Shown here in pieces: positions 33,967 through 42,759 of a DNA stretch of 64,000 nt. The notes beneath the pieces are model-generated. The model did not search any database. It saw nothing but the letters and a program-made list of their open reading frames with translations, and was not told where the DNA came from. The stretch is taken from contig CAMATZ010000018.1 of NCBI GenBank assembly GCA_945861275.1, positions 27,851 to 91,850 of the forward strand, in the 5' to 3' direction. The number at the start of each line of letters is the position of its first letter. Positions within the stretch are counted from its first letter, which is position 1. A program made the position numbers and the translations under genes. The stretch is from Bordetella parapertussis. Lineage in GTDB: Bacteria > Pseudomonadota > Gammaproteobacteria > Burkholderiales > SG8-41.

Positions 33967-35184
33967 TCAGATCACCTTGCGATCGCGAAACCCCTGAATC
34001 TCCGCCGTGCTGTAACCGACCTCAGCCAGCATCGCCTCATTGTGCTCGCCCAATTCCGGCGCGACGCCGATCTGTGCCGGCGTTTCGGAGAAATGCCACG
34101 GCGAACCATGCACTTTCAGTTTCTTGCCGTGCTTGGGATAATCGACCTCGGTGATGTAACCATTGGCCAGCACATCGGGATCGCTCGCGGCTTCAAGCAG
34201 CGTATTAATGGGCGCCGAAACTATATCCGCAGCGCGCAGTAGCGCCACCCACTTGTCGCGCGGGCCGGTCGCGAACAGGCCATCGAGTGTCTTGAGCAGT
34301 GTTTCCCGCAGTGCGTCGTTGCCAATCACCACGCCAAGATCACCGAACCCCGCACTCACCAGCCGGTCGTAGAAACCCAGCGCGGACATCGCCGTCTTCC
34401 ATTTGGCCGCGCCATTGAGTTGGAACACCAGTGGCTTGCCGTCGATGTCGATGAAACTCGCACTCAAGCCCGGCCGTTGCGGCGTGCCGTTGACGCGCGC
34501 CTGGCCGGTGACCGGTGCGCGATTGCGCCACATCGCAGTGGTCAGGGTCCAGCCCATCAGCCGGATCTGTCCTCCCAGCAACGAGCAATCGACCTTCTGG
34601 CCGATGCCCTGCGTGCGGGCGCAATGTAATGCCGCCAGCATGCCGCCGAATGCGAGGATGGCACAGGTTTCATCGGCTACCGATACGATGCCGGTGCGCA
34701 GCGGCTGGCCCGGCGTGGAATAAGCCTCGGTGATGCCGCCCAGCGCCTGCGCCATGGAATCGGTGCCGGGAAGCGCGGCATGTGGCCCCTTGGGCCCGTA
34801 ACCGGAAATCGAGACGTAGACGAGTTTCGGATTAACCTTTTTCAATTCCTCATAGCCAAAGCCGTTCTTGTCCGCGGCGCCCGGCCGGAAGTTCTGGCCG
34901 AAGATATCGGCACGGGCCACCAGCTTGTGCAGGATGCCCCGTGCCTCCGCGGATTTCATGTTCAGCGTGAAACTTTTCACGCCGCGGTTGTTGGTTTCGA
35001 AATAGGTGCTGGGCAGGCCGGGAAACACGTTGGAGGTGCGCGAGTTGTCGCCTTTGCCCGGCACTTCGATCTTGATTACCTCGGCGCCCAGATCGGCCAT
35101 CAGCATATAAGGCACCGTGCCGGCCTGCGCGGTGGAGCAGGCAACAACTTTTACGCCGTCCAGCGGACCTCGTGCTTTTGCCAT
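33967..35184 (-). CDS. CaiB/BaiF (family III) CoA-transferase
   Basis: The 405-residue product contains VKVVACSTAQAGTVPYMLMADLGAEVIKIE, then VYVSISGYGPKGPHAALPGTDSMAQ with the catalytic Asp after PGT. The N-terminal GPFAxM-type segment is replaced by AGTVPYML, somewhat unusual. It would load CoA onto a carboxylate made by this operon. It lies 28 bp upstream of the amidohydrolase and 12 bp downstream of an alpha/beta hydrolase. Confidence 0.92.
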   Translation of the reverse strand: MAKARGPLDGVKVVACSTAQAGTVPYMLMADLGAEVIKIEVPGKGDNSRTSNVFPGLPSTYFETNNRGVKSFTLNMKSAEARGILHKLVARADIFGQNFRPGAADKNGFGYEELKKVNPKLVYVSISGYGPKGPHAALPGTDSMAQALGGITEAYSTPGQPLRTGIVSVADETCAILAFGGMLAALHCARTQGIGQKVDCSLLGGQIRLMGWTLTTAMWRNRAPVTGQARVNGTPQRPGLSASFIDIDGKPLVFQLNGAAKWKTAMSALGFYDRLVSAGFGDLGVVIGNDALRETLLKTLDGLFATGPRDKWVALLRAADIVSAPINTLLEAASDPDVLANGYITEVDYPKHGKKLKVHGSPWHFSETPAQIGVAPELGEHNEAMLAEVGYSTAEIQGFRDRKVI

Positions 35185-35196
35185 TGCGTTAATCCT

Positions 35197-36072
35197 TTAC
35201 GCGATCGCCTCAGCCGTGCGCGCAACAGGCATCTGTTTAAGGAAGAACGCCGCAATCGGATCGTATGACGCTACAGTCGCGCGTGCAGCCTGATCGATGT
35301 ACAGCATCTCTATTGCGCCACCTGCCTTGCGATAGTTAGCCGCAAAGCGCTCTGGCTCGTTGAGTGCAACGGGCGACTCAGGGTCGCGATAGTCATGTAC
35401 CTGATCGGGCCGGCCCTGCACCCAGATCGCGGGCGGCATAACCACCTTCTCGCCGCGTTCGAGCATGAGCATTGGATTACCTTCGGCCATATTCTCTTCG
35501 TTTTTCCAGAATGAGTTCTGCCGTTCGGGGATGTCGCCGACCCAGGCTTCACCTTGGGTGCGCCCGCGCACGGCATTGCGATAGCGCGACAGCGGATTAA
35601 TGACTGGCCAGGCCATCGCCACGCAGCGCACTGTGGCATCAACCGCAGGCGATCCCGCAGGTAGCGGGACAGCCGTGTAACGCGGATCGCCGGGCCGCAT
35701 CGCGGCCAGCATGGCGAGATGCGCGCCGCTCGACGCGCCGCAGATGCCCACGAGATCGGTGCGCGTCTGCAACTGCGCGGCGCGCGCCTTGAGCCAGCGA
35801 ATCGCGTAGTTGATATCCACCAGCGCAGTCGGGTAGCCGTTACTGCCATCACGGAAATCCAGGCCCGCGACCAGCAGTCCGGACTTGGCCAGCGCTTCGT
35901 CGCGGCCCCGGCATTCTTCGAGGCTGCCCTTGCCCCAGGCGCCGCCGTGCAGATCCACCACCACGGGGAAGGGGCCGGCGCCGCGTGGTTTATACAGCCG
36001 CAGCATTAACGCCTTCTCGCCATGGCGCAGGTATTCGATGTCTTCGGTCGTGAATTCGTAGGTCTTGGTCAT
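35197..36072 (-). CDS. alpha/beta hydrolase (esterase/lipase-like), catalytic His not evident
   Basis: The 291-residue product starts at the ATG at 36072 with AGGAG upstream. The oxyanion-hole motif HGGAWGKG and nucleophile elbow GICGASSGAHLAML (G-A-S-S-G) mark an HSL-type carboxylesterase. The acid residue is likely the Asp of VQGRPDQVHD. The C-terminal strand where the His is expected reads EMLYIDQAARATVASYDP, with no His. Activity is uncertain. The CoA-transferase gene follows 12 bp downstream. Confidence 0.86.
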   Translation of the reverse strand: MTKTYEFTTEDIEYLRHGEKALMLRLYKPRGAGPFPVVVDLHGGAWGKGSLEECRGRDEALAKSGLLVAGLDFRDGSNGYPTALVDINYAIRWLKARAAQLQTRTDLVGICGASSGAHLAMLAAMRPGDPRYTAVPLPAGSPAVDATVRCVAMAWPVINPLSRYRNAVRGRTQGEAWVGDIPERQNSFWKNEENMAEGNPMLMLERGEKVVMPPAIWVQGRPDQVHDYRDPESPVALNEPERFAANYRKAGGAIEMLYIDQAARATVASYDPIAAFFLKQMPVARTAEAIA

Positions 36073-36181
36073 AGCGGTGTCTCCTGGGTTGGGTGCGTCA
36101 CTATACATCGTCGAATATATTGCGTCACAGTTGAAGCGTCAAATCTGCATTTGGCAAGTCGTCGTGCATCTGGTGCACGAT

Positions 36182-37150
36182 TCAATTGCCGAGTATCCCC
36201 GCCACCTTAACCACTCTGCTCCATTGCTCGTGCTCGTTCCTGATGTGCGCTGCGAGTTCAGCGGGCGAGCCGGTCACGGCTTCGGAGCCTTCCGCCATCA
36301 GACTCTTCCTCATCTCTGGTGAGCGCATGGCCTTGTTGGTCTCGGCGGCGAGCCGGTCGATGATCAACTGTGGCGTTTTCAGCGGCGCTATCAAGGCATA
36401 CCAATTGACGACCACCATGCCTTCGACACCGGCTTCGGCAAAGGTCGGCACGTTCGGCAGCGCAGCCACGCGTTTGGTGGTAGTCATCGCCAGTGGACGC
36501 AGCCGCCCGGAGTTGATGTGGCCGATCGATGATACAACGGTCGGGAACGACACCTGCACCTGCCCGCTGAGAAGATCGGTATAGGCCGCAGTCATGCCTT
36601 TGTAGGGCACGTGCGTCATGCGAGTTCCGGTGGCGATCTTAAGCAGTTCGCCACTCATGTGGATGGTACTACCGATGCCTGACGAGCTGAAATTGACCTT
36701 GTCGGGATTTGCCTTGAGATATTGAACAAACTCCGCCACCGACTTCGCCGGCAGCGACGGATTCACAATCAGCACATAACCCTGCGCGCTCACCTGCGCA
36801 ACCGGCGCAATATCGCGCCGCATGTCGTAACGTGATTTGTACAGTATCGGATAAACCACGGTACTCCCGCCGATCATCATCAGCGTGTGTCCGTCGAGTG
36901 CAGACGATGACAATATATCGAGCGCGACGAGAGCGCCCGCGCTGGGTCGATTATCTACAACAAACGATTGCTCAAACGCTTCACCCAGTTTGACCGACAG
37001 AGCGCGCGTGACGGTATCCATGCTGCCACCGGCTGTCAGCGCCACCAGCGTGCGCACCGGGCGTCTGGGATACGGTGACGGCTGTGCGGCAGCAAGCGCG
37101 CTGGTGAGGGCTGTAAAAAAAGTTACATAAAGTATTGTTTTTATTGACAT
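36182..37150 (-). CDS. Bug-family solute-binding protein
   Basis: The 322-residue product has signal peptide MSIKTILYVTFFTALTSALA, then PYPRRPVRTLVALTAGGSMDTVTR (variant first motif) and VDNRPSAGALVALDIL. VPYKGMTAAYTDLLSGQ confirms the family. The open frame extends 88 codons upstream but that part overlaps the hydrolase gene; the ATG at 37150 starts 2 bp after the hydrolase stop and begins the signal peptide. It is the transport gene of the 43419-31577 cluster. Confidence 0.92.
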   Translation of the reverse strand: MSIKTILYVTFFTALTSALAAAQPSPYPRRPVRTLVALTAGGSMDTVTRALSVKLGEAFEQSFVVDNRPSAGALVALDILSSSALDGHTLMMIGGSTVVYPILYKSRYDMRRDIAPVAQVSAQGYVLIVNPSLPAKSVAEFVQYLKANPDKVNFSSSGIGSTIHMSGELLKIATGTRMTHVPYKGMTAAYTDLLSGQVQVSFPTVVSSIGHINSGRLRPLAMTTTKRVAALPNVPTFAEAGVEGMVVVNWYALIAPLKTPQLIIDRLAAETNKAMRSPEMRKSLMAEGSEAVTGSPAELAAHIRNEHEQWSRVVKVAGILGN

Positions 37151-37152
37151 TT

Positions 37153-37932
37153 TTACTTGAAAAAAGGCAGCAGCGTATCGACGAATAGTTGCGGCGTCTC
37201 CAGGTTCATGAAGTGTCCGGTATCGGCCAGCACATAGGTAGCACCAGAAAGAGCACTCGCTACACGCTGCGCCAGCTCGGGTGTGCGCAATGCATCGTGC
37301 ACGGCGCCTATGACCAGTGTGGGCGTTTGAATCCTGGCGTAATCCGGCGTGAGATCTACTGTAGTCATCATGCGCGCCAGGGCCGCGAACGAGGCGGGTG
37401 TATTGCACACCCAACGCGACTGGTAGCGCTGAAAACGTTGCGGGTCCACCGCGCGCAGGTGCTCAGGATAAGAACGATCATGACTCGCTTGCATGGCGGC
37501 GCGTATGCCTTCGCGCTCGACCAATGCGGCACGCTCCAGACTTTGCGGGGCGCGTGCGGGATTATTGCCGATGGTGGGGCTGGCCAGAGCCAGTTTCGTA
37601 ACCCGCGCGGGATGACGCGCGGCGAATCCCACCGAGAAATCGGCGCCCATGGCGCAGCCGGCCAAGTGCACCGGTGCAGTGATTTTCAATGCATCCAGCA
37701 GCGCAGCAAGGTCTGCTACCACGCCCTCGAAACTCAGTTCGCGCACTTTCTCCGAAAATCCGAATCCACGCTGGTCATAACGCAGCACGCGGAACGCCTT
37801 CTCCAGTGCAGGCAGTGCATCGGAATAACTCTCGAGGCAGCCGCCGGCTTCGTGCATCAACACCAGCGTGTCTTTTCCCGAGCCACTCAATTCATAGCGC
37901 AGGCTGGCGCCGTTCGCTTCGATCCAGGGCAT
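37153..37932 (-). CDS. alpha/beta hydrolase (enol-lactonase-like) with Ala at the nucleophile position
   Basis: The 259-residue product resembles 3-oxoadipate enol-lactonases: LRYELSGSGKDTLVLMHEAGG, RYDQRGFGFSEK, and HLAGCAMGADFSVGFAARHP. The nucleophile elbow is G-C-A-M-G, so Ala (codon GCC) replaces the Ser. The acid (GAVHDALRT) and the His (LADTGHFMNLE) are still present. RutD-type proteins also lack Ser at this place, so a non-hydrolytic or water-activating role is possible. It lies directly before the Bug gene. Confidence 0.87.
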   Translation of the reverse strand: MPWIEANGASLRYELSGSGKDTLVLMHEAGGCLESYSDALPALEKAFRVLRYDQRGFGFSEKVRELSFEGVVADLAALLDALKITAPVHLAGCAMGADFSVGFAARHPARVTKLALASPTIGNNPARAPQSLERAALVEREGIRAAMQASHDRSYPEHLRAVDPQRFQRYQSRWVCNTPASFAALARMMTTVDLTPDYARIQTPTLVIGAVHDALRTPELAQRVASALSGATYVLADTGHFMNLETPQLFVDTLLPFFK

Positions 37933-37969
37933 GGCAATTCTCCTATGAGATGATAAAAGTCCGGTGAAT

Positions 37970-38734
37970 CTAAAACATCGTCTGCCCGCCGTTCACATGC
38001 ACCGTCTGTCCGGTAATGTAGCCCGCACCCGGCCCGCACAGAAAACGCACCGTGGCGGCGATCTCCTCTGATTCGCCATAACGCTCAAGTGGAACGATGC
38101 CTGTCACATCGCGGCGCGCAGAGCGGTGAGACGGGCGCGTGGTGTTGATCATCCCCGGCGACACGCAGTTCGCGCGTATGCCGTGCTGCCCCACCTCGCG
38201 CGCGAGCGCGCGTATCATGCCCGTCAGCCCGCTCTTGGCAGCAGAACTGTGTACCTTGCCCACCGCGCCGGTGAGCACGTTGCTCCCCGTCAACGCAATA
38301 ATGTTGCCACCGCCGGCAGCGATCATCGACGGCAGACACGCCTTGATGCAGTGAAACGAACCGTCGAGCGAGATCGACAGCGGCACCCGCCATTGCTCGA
38401 AACTCATGTCGGTGAAGCGGGTCTCGATGCGCACCGAGGCATTGAGCACCAGTATGTCGATGCGGCCAAAGCGCGCGATCACTGCATCGACCATCTGCTG
38501 TACTTGCGCGGCATCGGCGACATCCGCCATGTAAAGTTCGGTTTGCCCGCCCGTGGCGCGAATCTCCTGCACCACGGCTTCAGCCGCTGCACGCGAGGCG
38601 CGGGTGTTAACCGCGACCGCAGCGCCTGCTGCCGCAAGCGCGAGCGCGGTGGCGCGGCCAATGTTCTGACCTGCGCCGGTGACCAGCGCGACCTTGCCTG
38701 TGAGTTCGTGGCCGGGGGTGGATGAGTTAGGCAT
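37970..38734 (-). CDS. SDR-family protein with Ser replacing the catalytic Tyr
   Basis: The 254-residue product has the TGAGQNIGRATALAL cofactor motif, MADVADAAQ, and C-terminal YITGQTVHVNGGQTMF. The active site reads KVHSSAAKSGL, where HYSAAK would be normal. Lys remains and Tyr is Ser (codon AGT). The neighbouring LTGSNV keeps the catalytic Ser. It may be a poor or specialised oxidoreductase. It lies 15 bp downstream of the MBL gene and 37 bp upstream of the alpha/beta hydrolase. Confidence 0.88.
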   Translation of the reverse strand: MPNSSTPGHELTGKVALVTGAGQNIGRATALALAAAGAAVAVNTRASRAAAEAVVQEIRATGGQTELYMADVADAAQVQQMVDAVIARFGRIDILVLNASVRIETRFTDMSFEQWRVPLSISLDGSFHCIKACLPSMIAAGGGNIIALTGSNVLTGAVGKVHSSAAKSGLTGMIRALAREVGQHGIRANCVSPGMINTTRPSHRSARRDVTGIVPLERYGESEEIAATVRFLCGPGAGYITGQTVHVNGGQTMF

Positions 38735-38749
38735 CGGCTTCTCCGTCTT

Positions 38750-39613
38750 TCACGCGGCCAGAAACCGGAATTCAAACGTGTCCCGGAATTTTTCGATGCG
38801 ACCTGCGGTCGTGCCCGGAAAATGTGTCGGAATGATCAGCGTGCCGGTATTCACATGCTCGCGAAAAAACTTCCAGCGCGTTGCGGCGGATTCCTTCACA
38901 TCGAAGCAGAAGCACGAGCTCCAGTCGGGTGCAATAACCTGTGCGCAGTGGTGCATCATGTCGCCGGTGAAAAGCGCGCGCTCACCTCGCGATTTGAGAT
39001 CGATGCACACATGCCCCGGTGAGTGGCCGGGTGTGGGCACCAGCGACAGCTCGTCGGACAGCACATACGCGTCGTCGACCAGCAGCGCCTGTCCCGCTTT
39101 GACGATCGGTTCAACGCAGTCTTCATGAATCGCCGCGAAGCCTGGGTCAGTCGCCTGCTTCCAGTGCTCGTACTCGCGCCGGCTGAACACATACTTGGCG
39201 TTGGGGAAAGTCGGCACCAGGCGGCCATCACGCAGGCGCGTATTCCAGCCCACATGGTCAACGTGCAAATGGGTGCAGAACACGTAGTCGATGTCCTCGA
39301 ACTTGAGGCCGTGCTGCGCAAATCCGTCGAGCCAGGGTTTCTTGTCGAATAAAAGTGCGGGCGGACGCCGCTGGTGCTCGCCCACACAGGTGTCGATCAG
39401 CACGGTTGCGCGCGGGGTGCGCAGGACGAACGTTTGATACGTAATGCACAGCAGATCCTGGGCACGGTCGTACGCGAAGTCCGGCACCAGCGACATCACT
39501 TTGGCCAATTGTTCCGGCGTCGCTGTGGGGAACATGATGTTGGGTGCTCGCCACGGGCCTTCGCGCTCGATAATGCTGGATACGCTGACATCACCGATCT
39601 TCACTGGCTTCAT
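38750..39613 (-). CDS. metallo-beta-lactamase-fold hydrolase
   Basis: The 287-residue product has the two-metal motif THLHVDHVGW (H115, H117, D119, H120), a further His in PTPGHSPGHV, an Asp in FTGDMMHH and a final His in IPTHFPG. It resembles lactonase-type MBL enzymes (N-acyl lactone or quinolone hydrolases). The ATG at 39613 with AGGGAA upstream was chosen; the upstream in-frame residues lack family features. The first 23 bp overlap the end of the Rieske gene, so translation is coupled. Confidence 0.9.
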   Translation of the reverse strand: MKPVKIGDVSVSSIIEREGPWRAPNIMFPTATPEQLAKVMSLVPDFAYDRAQDLLCITYQTFVLRTPRATVLIDTCVGEHQRRPPALLFDKKPWLDGFAQHGLKFEDIDYVFCTHLHVDHVGWNTRLRDGRLVPTFPNAKYVFSRREYEHWKQATDPGFAAIHEDCVEPIVKAGQALLVDDAYVLSDELSLVPTPGHSPGHVCIDLKSRGERALFTGDMMHHCAQVIAPDWSSCFCFDVKESAATRWKFFREHVNTGTLIIPTHFPGTTAGRIEKFRDTFEFRFLAA

Positions 39614-40751
39614 GCTTGGGTTCCCTGTAAGGTGATTGTGAACTACATCCGGTCTCATTGAGCATTTGCAAATAGTAGCGGTCAAACGCCGCGAGCTGAC
39701 TCTCGAGTTCGCTGTACGGGCCGGGCTCCCACGCATGCGAGCTCACCCCGCGGAAGGCGTTCGCGCAAAGTCCCCAGTCCTGACGATTGGTCAGATCCCA
39801 AAATTCAATCGCCGGCTGTGGATCGAAGCCGAGGGCCGAGATGGCGTCGGGATGAAAATACCAGTCACAAACGACGCGCGTGCGATCGACGGCGAGCGGC
39901 TGCGCGCGGTGGACCAGAACATAGTCGGGGTGCAGCGACAGGAAGGCAGAGGGGAACAGGGTGTAGTAGTAGACCCGGCCGCGCTCTTCGGCGGTGAGGC
40001 CGGCGAACGGCGGCGCGCAGCGCCCACCGTGCATCGTCATACTTCCCTGCGGGTTCGACATCCCCATCGCGCCACCGAGCACCGGGCCTTCGTCCAGATC
40101 GTTTTCAGTGTTGCGATACGGCGTGAGCCGGTTCAAGTGCGGATGCACCGTTGGGCAGTGGTAACACTCGCTGGTGTTGTGGAAGATGAGCTTCCAATTG
40201 GCTTCGACTTCGTAGACGGTCTGATGCACCGATGTCAACTCGTGTAGCGGCCAGTGCTCGAATTTACCGGCGAGGGCGTGCAGTGCTTCGCTGAATGGTT
40301 GCGGGTCTGCCGCGAAACTCACGAACAAAAACCCGCGCCACTCCGTCAGCGCCGCCGGCTTCAAACCCCACGACGCCTTGTCGAACCCGGCAACCTCCTG
40401 CATGTTCGGCGCACTCCTGAGTGTGCCGTCGAGCCCGTAGGTCCAGGCGTGGTACGAGCACTGCAGCGCGTTACCGAACTGTCCGCGGTCCTCGGTGCAC
40501 AATCGCGTCCCGCGATGACGGCAGAAATTGTGATGCGCGCGCAGCTGGCCGGAATGATCGCGCAGCACGATCACACTCTCGCTGCCGATCTGGTGGAGAA
40601 AGTAGCTTCCGCGTTGCGGCAGTTCCGACACGTGACCGGCGAGCAGCCAGTTACGGCGAAATATCCGCTCCTGTTCGAGCCGCCAGATCTCGGCGCTCCG
40701 AAAATACTCACCGGAGAGCGTGCGCTGACCATGGGAGGTACGCAACTTCAT
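39591..40751 (-). CDS. Rieske non-heme iron oxygenase, large (alpha) subunit
   Basis: The 386-residue product has the [2Fe-2S] ligands C77-x-H79 and C98-x2-H101 (FCRHRGTRLC and CSYHAWTYG). The catalytic domain motif NTSECYHCPTVHPHL holds the two His iron ligands. A distal Asp in FWDLTNRQDW is the likely third ligand. The type is that of aromatic-ring or quaternary-amine mono- and dioxygenases. No ferredoxin or reductase gene is in the window. The MBL gene overlaps its 3' end. Confidence 0.92.
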   Translation of the reverse strand: MKLRTSHGQRTLSGEYFRSAEIWRLEQERIFRRNWLLAGHVSELPQRGSYFLHQIGSESVIVLRDHSGQLRAHHNFCRHRGTRLCTEDRGQFGNALQCSYHAWTYGLDGTLRSAPNMQEVAGFDKASWGLKPAALTEWRGFLFVSFAADPQPFSEALHALAGKFEHWPLHELTSVHQTVYEVEANWKLIFHNTSECYHCPTVHPHLNRLTPYRNTENDLDEGPVLGGAMGMSNPQGSMTMHGGRCAPPFAGLTAEERGRVYYYTLFPSAFLSLHPDYVLVHRAQPLAVDRTRVVCDWYFHPDAISALGFDPQPAIEFWDLTNRQDWGLCANAFRGVSSHAWEPGPYSELESQLAAFDRYYLQMLNETGCSSQSPYREPKHEASEDR

Positions 40752-40814
40752 GTATGAATTCGCGAGTTGGCAGCCACTATCCGCTGCGCAGGGTCAGCGC
40801 CCTACCCATGAACC

Positions 40815-40877
40815 TCCCCGCTCGGGCGGGGACTCGACACTCCCTTCTCCACTCGGGAGAAGGGCTGGGGATGAGGG
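40815..40877. repeat. nested inverted-repeat element, second copy
   Basis: A hairpin CCCCGC/GCGGGG (about 40815-40831) and a hairpin CCCTTCTCC/GGAGAAGGG (40842-40864) are followed by a GGGGATGAGGGA tail, matching the element at 23309-23388. It lies in the 243-bp gap between the GMC and Rieske genes; I see no gene in that gap. Confidence 0.65.
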
Positions 40878-40994
40878 AAGAGACGCTGCATTCACGGCCT
40901 CAATTCGCGACGTACGTGTCGTGGTGTCTCTCCTGGCTTCGTTTTTCCCGCCGCAGCGCGTCTCGCGTGTAGCAGCGCTGCAGCTCGCGAAGGC

Positions 40995-42758
40995 TCAGAG
41001 CATCGATTGTCCCGGCCGCTTCATGTAAATATCCTTGATGCCGTCCGCGGCCCAGCATGCCAGCGTGCCGATGGTCTCGGTCGGGCCCACCGCGGCGTTC
41101 TGCGGATACGCGCTGCCGCCGACCACGAACACATTCGGCACATCCCACGATTGCAGATGCTTGTTCACCACGCTGGTTGCCGGATCCGCGCCCATCACCG
41201 CGCCGCCGATATTGTGGGTGCTCTGATACGGGATGATGCTGTATTTCGTCGGCACGGCGCGCGCAGCGTAGCTGGTCGGCGCCAGGGCTTTCGCTATTTC
41301 GACGCAGCGCTCGTTCATATACTTGAGCATTTTCTGCTCATTCTGATGCCAGTCGAAAGTCATGCGCAGCAGCGGCAGGCCGTTGGCATCGCGATAGGTG
41401 GGATCGAGATCGAGATAATGCTGGCGGTAGCTCTGGCACGAGCCGTGGATGCCGATGCTGAAGCTGCGGCGGTAATTGTGCGCGACCGCCTTCTTCCATG
41501 CGCCGCCCCAGCGCGGGGTGCCGTGGGGCACCGGCTTGGATTTGATCGGCGTGGCGCCGGGGCTCGATACCGCGATATAGGCGCTGCCGACGAATCCCAG
41601 TTCGGAGCGATCGAGCTCTTCGCCGTTGAAATCGTCAAATTGGGTGCTGGTCATGCCGCCGCCGATGAACGGATTGAACTCGCGATCATCAAAGAAGACC
41701 TCAACTTTGCCGCCCGTCTGGTACGAGTAGTTGCGGCCCACCACGCCGGTGCCGGCCTGTGGATCGTAGGGCTTGCCGATGCCCGACAGCAGCAGCAAGC
41801 GCGTGTTGTTAAAGCAGTACGTCGCCAGCACCACGATGTTGGCGGGCTGCTCGACCTGCTGGCCGCGTGCATCGATGTAAGTCACGCCGGTCGCCTGCTT
41901 GCCGGTGGAATCGGTGTTGACCTTGATCACATTGCAAAGCGGGCGCAACTCGAAATTTTCTTTTTTCATCAGCGCCGGCAGCACCGCGGTGAGTGGGTTG
42001 GCCTTCGCACCAGCCGCGCACGCATGACTGCTGCAGAATCCGCCGCGCTGGCACTCGCCCATCATCACTTTGTAAAGATTGGTGTAATCCCGCGTCATCG
42101 CTGCGGCCGGCCCCGGAAACGGGTGGTAACCCAATTCAGCTGCAGCCTTGGCGAACAATGCGCCTTGCGGCGTGGGGCGCGTCGGCGGATTCGGATACTC
42201 ACGCGAACGCGGGCCTTCAAACGGATTGCCGCCGGGCTGGATGTCACCGTTCAGATTGCCCGCCTTGCCACCCACTCCGTAGATGTGCTCGAACTGGTCG
42301 TAGTACGGTTCCAGTTCCTCATAGGTGAGGCCCCAGTCCTGACTGGTGCAATCCGCGGGAAAGAAATTCTTGCCGTGACGTGCCGTCATGCGGCTGCGGA
42401 TTTCGAAATCGTAGGGCAGAAAACGCCGCGCATTGCAGCCCCAGTGCGCCGCCGTGCCGCCGACGATTTCGCCGGGCTTGAAGGAACCGAGTTCGCGCAT
42501 CGGCAGCGCAGTCTCGTTCATGTTGTTGCGAATGGTGATGGTTTCGCGCGACAGGTTCTGAAAGATGTCGCTGTGGCGGTCGTACTTCAGTTCGTCGTTC
42601 GTATACGGCATGACGAAATCGTGCTGCGGCTCGATCATGCGGCCGCGCTCGAGACACAGCACATTGAGTCCGGCGTTGGCCAGTTCCATGCAGATGATCG
42701 AACCGGCAACGCCGCTGCCGACCACTACTGCATCGACAGGTTTAAGTTTTGTAGTCAT
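40995..42758 (-). CDS. GMC-family oxidoreductase (gluconate/fructose dehydrogenase large-subunit type)
   Basis: The 587-residue FAD protein has the dinucleotide motif VVVGSGVAGSIICMELANAG (G14, G16, G19) and LERGRM. GEIVGGTAAHWGCNARRF is the GMC signature. The catalytic His segment is QSTHNIGGAVMGADP, and GPTETIGTLA is near the C-terminus. It matches membrane-linked sugar/alcohol dehydrogenases that pass electrons to a cytochrome c subunit. The small-subunit gene lies just upstream, 1 bp apart. No cytochrome gene is present. Confidence 0.92.
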   Translation of the reverse strand: MTTKLKPVDAVVVGSGVAGSIICMELANAGLNVLCLERGRMIEPQHDFVMPYTNDELKYDRHSDIFQNLSRETITIRNNMNETALPMRELGSFKPGEIVGGTAAHWGCNARRFLPYDFEIRSRMTARHGKNFFPADCTSQDWGLTYEELEPYYDQFEHIYGVGGKAGNLNGDIQPGGNPFEGPRSREYPNPPTRPTPQGALFAKAAAELGYHPFPGPAAAMTRDYTNLYKVMMGECQRGGFCSSHACAAGAKANPLTAVLPALMKKENFELRPLCNVIKVNTDSTGKQATGVTYIDARGQQVEQPANIVVLATYCFNNTRLLLLSGIGKPYDPQAGTGVVGRNYSYQTGGKVEVFFDDREFNPFIGGGMTSTQFDDFNGEELDRSELGFVGSAYIAVSSPGATPIKSKPVPHGTPRWGGAWKKAVAHNYRRSFSIGIHGSCQSYRQHYLDLDPTYRDANGLPLLRMTFDWHQNEQKMLKYMNERCVEIAKALAPTSYAARAVPTKYSIIPYQSTHNIGGAVMGADPATSVVNKHLQSWDVPNVFVVGGSAYPQNAAVGPTETIGTLACWAADGIKDIYMKRPGQSML

Positions 42759-42759
42759 G

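Noticed and set aside
40750..41028. 92-codon rightward open frame between the Rieske and GMC genes
   Set aside because: It is largely translated repeat (40815-40877) and overlaps the end of the GMC gene; no motif.
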